Assembly: GCF_027497195.1 (NCBI RefSeq)
Contig: NZ_CP114905.1
Coordinates: 2,962,001 to 3,026,000 of the forward strand
Length of the DNA: 64,000 nt
Source of the DNA: Streptomyces sp. WMMC500
GTDB taxonomy: Bacteria > Actinomycetota > Actinomycetes > Streptomycetales > Streptomycetaceae
Reading direction: 5' to 3'
Numbering within the stretch: position 1 is the stretch's first letter; every line of letters starts with the position of its first letter. Position numbers and translations under genes: made by a program. This document shows, one piece after another, positions 60,652 to 64,000 of this stretch. Under the pieces are notes generated by a model. It ran no database searches. It was not told the origin of the DNA and saw only the letters and a list, made by a program, of their open reading frames with translations.

Positions 60652-61448
60652 AGCGTTCCGCCCTCCTCGTCCGAGCCGTAGGCGCCCTGCCCCGCCCCGG
60701 CGAGCGAGCGCTGCTCGGCCCTCGCCTCCGGGGAGCGGTGCTTGAGCGCCTTGCGCAGGTGGGAACGGCCGCGGTGGATCCGGCTGCGGACCGTGCCCAG
60801 CTTGACGCCCAGGGTGGCGGCGATCTCCTCGTACGACAGGCCCTCGATGTCGCACAGCACCACCGCTGCCCGGAACTCGGGCGCGAGGGTGTCCAGCGCC
60901 TGCTGGACGTCGGCGTCGAAGTGCGTGTCGTTGAAGTGCTGCTGCGGCGACGGCTCGCGGCTCGGCAGCCGCTCGGCGGCGTCGTCACCGAGCGCGTCGA
61001 ACCGGATGCGCTGCTTGCGCCGCACCTGGTCGAGGAAGAGATTCGTGGTGATGCGGTGCAGCCAGCCCTCGAACGTCCCGGGGGTGTACGTCGACAGCGA
61101 CCGGAAGACGCGGATGAAGACCTCCTGCGTGAGGTCCTCCGCGTCGTGCCGGTTCCCGGTGAGGCGATAGGCGAGACGGTAGACGCGACCGCTGTGAGTG
61201 CTGACGATCTCCTCCCACGAAGGCGGAGTCCACCCCTTGGACGACGCGTCGTCGGCCGGGAACGTGGAGAATCCGGCAACGGTCACGGTGTCGGCGGCAT
61301 GGCTGCGGTCGTCAGCATTGTCGGTCACGGATTTCGGCTCATCCGGTGCCCGGGACCCGCGGCGAAAACGTCGCCGGGCGTCCCGTTCGCCGGACGCGGC
61401 CGCACCTCCCCTGGTGGCTCTGGTGGTGTCCAGTAGGCCCCCTACCAT
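60648..61448 (-). CDS. sigE: ECF RNA polymerase sigma factor SigE-type
   Basis: The 266-residue protein has sigma-2 ([20 protein letters not shown], then [14 protein letters not shown]) and sigma-4 ([20 protein letters not shown], then [20 protein letters not shown]). It corresponds to mycobacterial SigE, with anti-sigma, htrA and tatB after it. ATG 61448 is chosen because GCGAGG lies five bases upstream and relatives start MVG(A)PLDTTRA. A GTG at 61328 would shorten it by 40 residues. Product should answer to envelope stress. Confidence 0.95.
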   Translation of the reverse strand: MVGGLLDTTRATRGGAAASGERDARRRFRRGSRAPDEPKSVTDNADDRSHAADTVTVAGFSTFPADDASSKGWTPPSWEEIVSTHSGRVYRLAYRLTGNRHDAEDLTQEVFIRVFRSLSTYTPGTFEGWLHRITTNLFLDQVRRKQRIRFDALGDDAAERLPSREPSPQQHFNDTHFDADVQQALDTLAPEFRAAVVLCDIEGLSYEEIAATLGVKLGTVRSRIHRGRSHLRKALKHRSPEARAEQRSLAGAGQGAYGSDEEGGTL

Positions 61449-61658
61449 ATCCACCTCGCCCGTTAGCTCCGGATAAGCTCTTCCGACCGGTATTTTCCCG
61501 CATTCAGCGGAACCATCCCCGCCGGCATCCTTACCTCGTCCGTATCACTTCCGTCTCCCCCAACGCACGGTCCGGCCAGCAGGTTCCCAGGCGCAGCGGA
61601 TACAGTCACGCTTGCGACGGATGCAGGCGCAGGTGCCAACGGGGAACAGGAGAAGGCG

Positions 61659-62378
61659 ATTACCGGCAACCGGCTGGCGAGCTGGTCGTTCGCCGAGGCG
61701 TACGGCACGGACGGTGCCGCGGACGCCGAAAGCGGCCGGGCCGGGGCGACCCCGGGCGGCCCGGCGGGGCCGACGCGTGCGCAGGGCTCGGCGACGGCGG
61801 CGCTGCACTGGGCCCGGCAGCGGGCCCTGGAGGCGGGGCTGCGCCAGGTGTCGGCGGGCGCCGGGGCCGCGCTGCGGCTGCTGGCGGCGACGGCGGGCGC
61901 CAAGGCGGTGGTCGAGATCGGCACCGGCACCGGGGTCTCCGGCATCCACCTGCTGCAGGGCATGCGCACCGGCGGGGTGCTGACGACCGTAGACCCGGAG
62001 CCGGAGCGGCAGCAGTTCGCGCGCCAGGCGTTCCGGGCGGCGGGGTTCGCCGCGAACCGGGCGCGGATCATCGTGGGCCGGGCGCTGGACGTGCTGCCGC
62101 GGCTGGCGGACGGTTCGTACGACATGGTCTTCTGCGACGGCGACCCGCTGGAGTGCCTGGAGTACCTGGGCGAATCGTTGCGCCTGCTGCGCCCGGGCGG
62201 CGTGGTGTGCTTCGAGGGCGTCTTCGCGGACGGGCGCACGGTGGACTCGGCGGCCCAGCCGGACGAGGTGCAGAAGCTGCGCGAGCTGCTGCGCGCGGTG
62301 AAGGAGAGCCGGGAGCTGATGCCCGCGCTGCTGCCGGTGGGGGACGGGCTGCTGTGCGCCGTCAAGCGCGAGGCGTGA
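61659..62378 (+). CDS. O-methyltransferase (class I SAM-dependent), ATT start
   Basis: The 239-residue protein has SAM motif I VVEIGTGTGVSGIHLLQGM near residue 85, then VDPEPERQQFARQAF and YDMVFCDGDPLECLEYLGE, as in catechol-type O-methyltransferases of Actinobacteria. The N-terminus TGNRLASWSFAEAY is conserved in relatives. No ATG, GTG or TTG occurs in frame upstream of it back to 61515, but an ATT at 61659 has AGGAG six bases upstream, so ATT is the likely start; a GTG at 61848 would cut off 63 residues. It is divergent from sigE. The substrate is unknown. Confidence 0.88.
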   Translation: MTGNRLASWSFAEAYGTDGAADAESGRAGATPGGPAGPTRAQGSATAALHWARQRALEAGLRQVSAGAGAALRLLAATAGAKAVVEIGTGTGVSGIHLLQGMRTGGVLTTVDPEPERQQFARQAFRAAGFAANRARIIVGRALDVLPRLADGSYDMVFCDGDPLECLEYLGESLRLLRPGGVVCFEGVFADGRTVDSAAQPDEVQKLRELLRAVKESRELMPALLPVGDGLLCAVKREA

Positions 62379-62497
62379 CGGACATCACGGGCTTCTCAGA
62401 TGTCACGGGCGTCACGCACCTGACGGACGCGCCGGGCGGGTGCCGGACGACACCGTTCCTGCCGGTGGCCGGGCGCGATCCGGGCCCCGAGACGATC

Positions 62498-62525
62498 CGC
62501 CCCGGCCACCGCGGCGGCCGGGGCG
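62498..62525. terminator. Terminator between convergent O-methyltransferase and DUF3117 genes
   Basis: CGCCCCGGCC (62498-62507) pairs with GGCCGGGGCG (62516-62525), eight-base loop. Confidence 0.75.
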
Positions 62526-62555
62526 CATACAGGGTTCTTCCGGACCTCGGTCCGA

Positions 62556-62723
62556 CTAGCTGACGACCTTCTTCAGGGCGTCGCCGAGCGCGTCGGCTTC
62601 ATCGGGGGTCAGCTCGACGACGAGCCGCCCGCCGCCTTCGAGCGGAACGCGCATGACGATGCCCCGCCCCTCCTTGGTCACCTCGAGCGGGCCGTCGCCC
62701 GTCCGCGGCTTCATGGCCGCCAT
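62556..62723 (-). CDS. DUF3117 protein
   Basis: The 55-residue protein (MAAMKPRTGDGPLEVTKEGR, then VELTPDEADALGDALKKVV) matches the tiny, highly conserved actinobacterial DUF3117 family of unknown function. ATG 62723 follows GGAAGGGG at seven bases. A SigA-like promoter lies at 62822-62852. Confidence 0.92.
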   Translation of the reverse strand: MAAMKPRTGDGPLEVTKEGRGIVMRVPLEGGGRLVVELTPDEADALGDALKKVVS

Positions 62724-63064
62724 GCTCGTTCCCCTTCCTGAAACCAGCTCTTCGTTGAGAAGCATCGACGGCCCGTGGACAGGCTCGTCGCCACCGGCAT
62801 CGAACACAGTGCTTCTCGCCCATTATCCCGCATTGCCGGTCCTCATGACCAACATCGGTCCGCATCCTCTCGACGACGTGCGACCGCAAAACCTCCCAAT
62901 TCCCGCCAGAGGGATGCGATACTGCGCCCTTCCCGGCCGAGGCGCGCCGCGTTTCCATTTGACGCACGTCACATGTCGCGGAACGGTGATCTCCGCCATG
63001 CTGACGGCACCGGACGAGACGCGGCTCAGCCCCGGTGACCCCGGGGCGTAGCGAAGGGAAGAAC
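62724..63064. other. Divergent intergenic region
   Basis: This 341-base gap separates the DUF3117 gene (minus) and the enoyl-CoA hydratase gene (plus). It holds a probable minus-strand promoter (listed) and a TTGACG at 62959-62964 without a convincing -10. No small gene is supported. Confidence 0.5.
62822..62852 (-). promoter_or_regulatory. Promoter of the DUF3117 gene
   Basis: TGGTCA (62851-62846) and GATAAT (62827-62822) are 18 bases apart, close to the housekeeping consensus. Confidence 0.55.
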
Positions 63065-63868
63065 ATGGCGGACACCGTGCTGTACGAGGTCGCCGACGGG
63101 CTTGCGACCGTCACCCTCAACCGCCCGGACGCGATGAACGCCCTCGACACCGAGACCAAGAACGCCCTGCGCGACACCTTGCGCGGGGCGGCGGAGGACG
63201 ACGCCGTACGGGCCGTGCTGCTCACCGGCGCGGGGCGGGCGTTCTGCGTGGGGCAGGACCTCAAGGAGCACATCGGCACCCTCGCGGCGGCCCGGGCCGC
63301 GCAGCGTACGGACCACGCGATGGACACCGTCGCCGAGCACTACAACCCCATCGCCGCCACCCTCGCCGGGATGCCGAAGCCGGTGGTCGCGGGCGTGAAC
63401 GGGGTCGCCGCGGGGGCCGGCGCGGGCTTCGCGTTCGCCGCGGACTACCGGGTGGTGGCCGACAGCGCCTCGTTCAACACCTCCTTCGCGGCCGTCGCGC
63501 TGACCGCGGACTCCGGCGTCTCCTGGACCCTCCCACGCCTCGTCGGCCACGGCCGCGCCGCCGACCTGATGCTCTTCCCGCGCCGGATCGGGGCGGACGA
63601 GGCGCTGGCGCTGGGCATCGCGAACGTCGTCGTGCCGGCGGCGGACCTGGCCGCCGAGGCGGCGGCGGTGGCCCGCAGGCTCGCGGCGGGGCCGACGGGG
63701 GCGTACGCGGCGATCAAGGAGTCGCTGGCGTACGGGGCGGGGCACGGGCTCGCGGAGACGCTGGCCAAGGAGGCGGAGCTGCAGTCCCGGGCGGGCGCGT
63801 CCGAGGACCACAGGATCGCGGTGGAGGCGTTCGTGGCGAAGGAGGAGCCGCGCTTCACGGGCCGCTGA
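63065..63868 (+). CDS. Enoyl-CoA hydratase/isomerase family protein (PaaG-like)
   Basis: The 267-residue crotonase-fold protein has the oxyanion-hole stretches RAFCVGQDLKEH near residue 60 and VAGVNGVAAGAGAGFAFAAD near 110. The usual second catalytic acid region reads ALTADSGVSWTLPRLVG, closer to PaaG-type isomerases of phenylacetate breakdown than to hydratases. ATG 63065 follows GAAGGGAAG. It could act in fatty acid or aromatic acid degradation. Confidence 0.9.
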   Translation: MADTVLYEVADGLATVTLNRPDAMNALDTETKNALRDTLRGAAEDDAVRAVLLTGAGRAFCVGQDLKEHIGTLAAARAAQRTDHAMDTVAEHYNPIAATLAGMPKPVVAGVNGVAAGAGAGFAFAADYRVVADSASFNTSFAAVALTADSGVSWTLPRLVGHGRAADLMLFPRRIGADEALALGIANVVVPAADLAAEAAAVARRLAAGPTGAYAAIKESLAYGAGHGLAETLAKEAELQSRAGASEDHRIAVEAFVAKEEPRFTGR

Positions 63869-64000
63869 GCCCTCGCCGGGCGGGCCATGGCGGACCGGGC
63901 GGTGCCCTCGCCGGGCGGGCGACGGCGCGACCGGAGCGGCGCCCGCGGCTCCGGCGTCCCCGGAAGCGACCTGCGAGCAGGTCGTGCCCGCCTCGCGCCC
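63869..64000. other. Right-edge intergenic sequence
   Basis: GCCCTCGCCGGGCGGGC occurs at 63869 and again at 63905, and an 8-bp hairpin CGACCTGC/GCAGGTCG lies at 63967-63984. A coding region from beyond the edge cannot be supported. Confidence 0.4.

Noticed and set aside
62959..62992. Plus-strand promoter from TTGACG for the enoyl-CoA hydratase gene
   Set aside because: No TANNNT element is found at 16-19 bases.

Overview
The window is chromosomal DNA of a very high-GC actinomycete, almost certainly a Streptomyces or close relative. The evidence is GC-ending codons throughout, GTG/TTG starts, lipobox lipoproteins, WhiB-family and mycoredoxin genes, and a gene order I recognise from Actinobacteria. 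From about 0.6 to 46 kb the order parallels the Mycobacterium tuberculosis segment UPF0182 / YlbL / ThiF / ABC1 kinase / whiB7 / uvrD2 / mycoredoxin / nudC / adnB-adnA / alkyltransferase-like / moeZ / DUF3152 / TetR / DUF3107 / ferritin-like / DEAD-box helicase. From about 51 to 62 kb it parallels the mycobacterial sigE / anti-sigma / htrA / tatB / mrp segment. These parallels come from memory of the families, not from a search.

Layout. 1-0.5 kb: truncated ADP-ribosylglycohydrolase and the initiator tRNA. 0.6-9.7 kb: UPF0182 membrane protein, PPA1309 protein, YlbL PDZ/Lon-type protease with a 56-residue membrane partner, MoaE, an SDR protein, a DUF2342 metalloprotease-like protein coupled to a Nudix hydrolase. 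9.7-14.4 kb: YgjP-like metallopeptidase, ThiF protein coupled to an ABC1 kinase, and the wblC (whiB7) locus with a long leader holding an upstream ORF and a terminator/antiterminator. 14.4-26.7 kb: DNA repair and redox genes (UvrD2, mycoredoxin, NudC, AdnA/AdnB with a lipoprotein gene between them, alkyltransferase-like protein). 26.8-33 kb: a kinase/flippase fusion, YciI protein, secreted peptidase, MoeZ. 33-38.1 kb: four genes with overlapping stops and starts for a PelF-like glycosyltransferase, a membrane protein, an NAD-dependent epimerase and a spherulin-4-like hydrolase; this operon sits between moeZ and the DUF3152 gene, which are adjacent in mycobacteria. 38-46 kb: DUF3152 protein with a 9-residue repeat tract, alpha/beta hydrolase, TetR regulator, DUF3107, ferritin-like protein, DEAD-box helicase. 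46-53 kb: hydrolase, SoxR, a small membrane protein overlapping a sigma-factor-like protein with a C-terminal hydrophobic segment, PHP phosphoesterase, DUF6758, SUFU-domain protein, CorA. 53-64 kb: lipoprotein, Mrp, unknown protein, TatB, HtrA, anti-sigma, SigE, O-methyltransferase, DUF3117, enoyl-CoA hydratase-family protein.

No phage, transposase, CRISPR array, rRNA or large mobile element is visible. The main points of interest are the polysaccharide operon, the wblC attenuator, the membrane-linked sigma-like pair, a recurrent TACGCT/TANNNT box 6-8 bases before start codons (leaderless promoters), and two probable non-standard start codons (ATT at 61659, CTG at 44379). Many convergent gene pairs are separated by strong perfect hairpins, listed as terminators.
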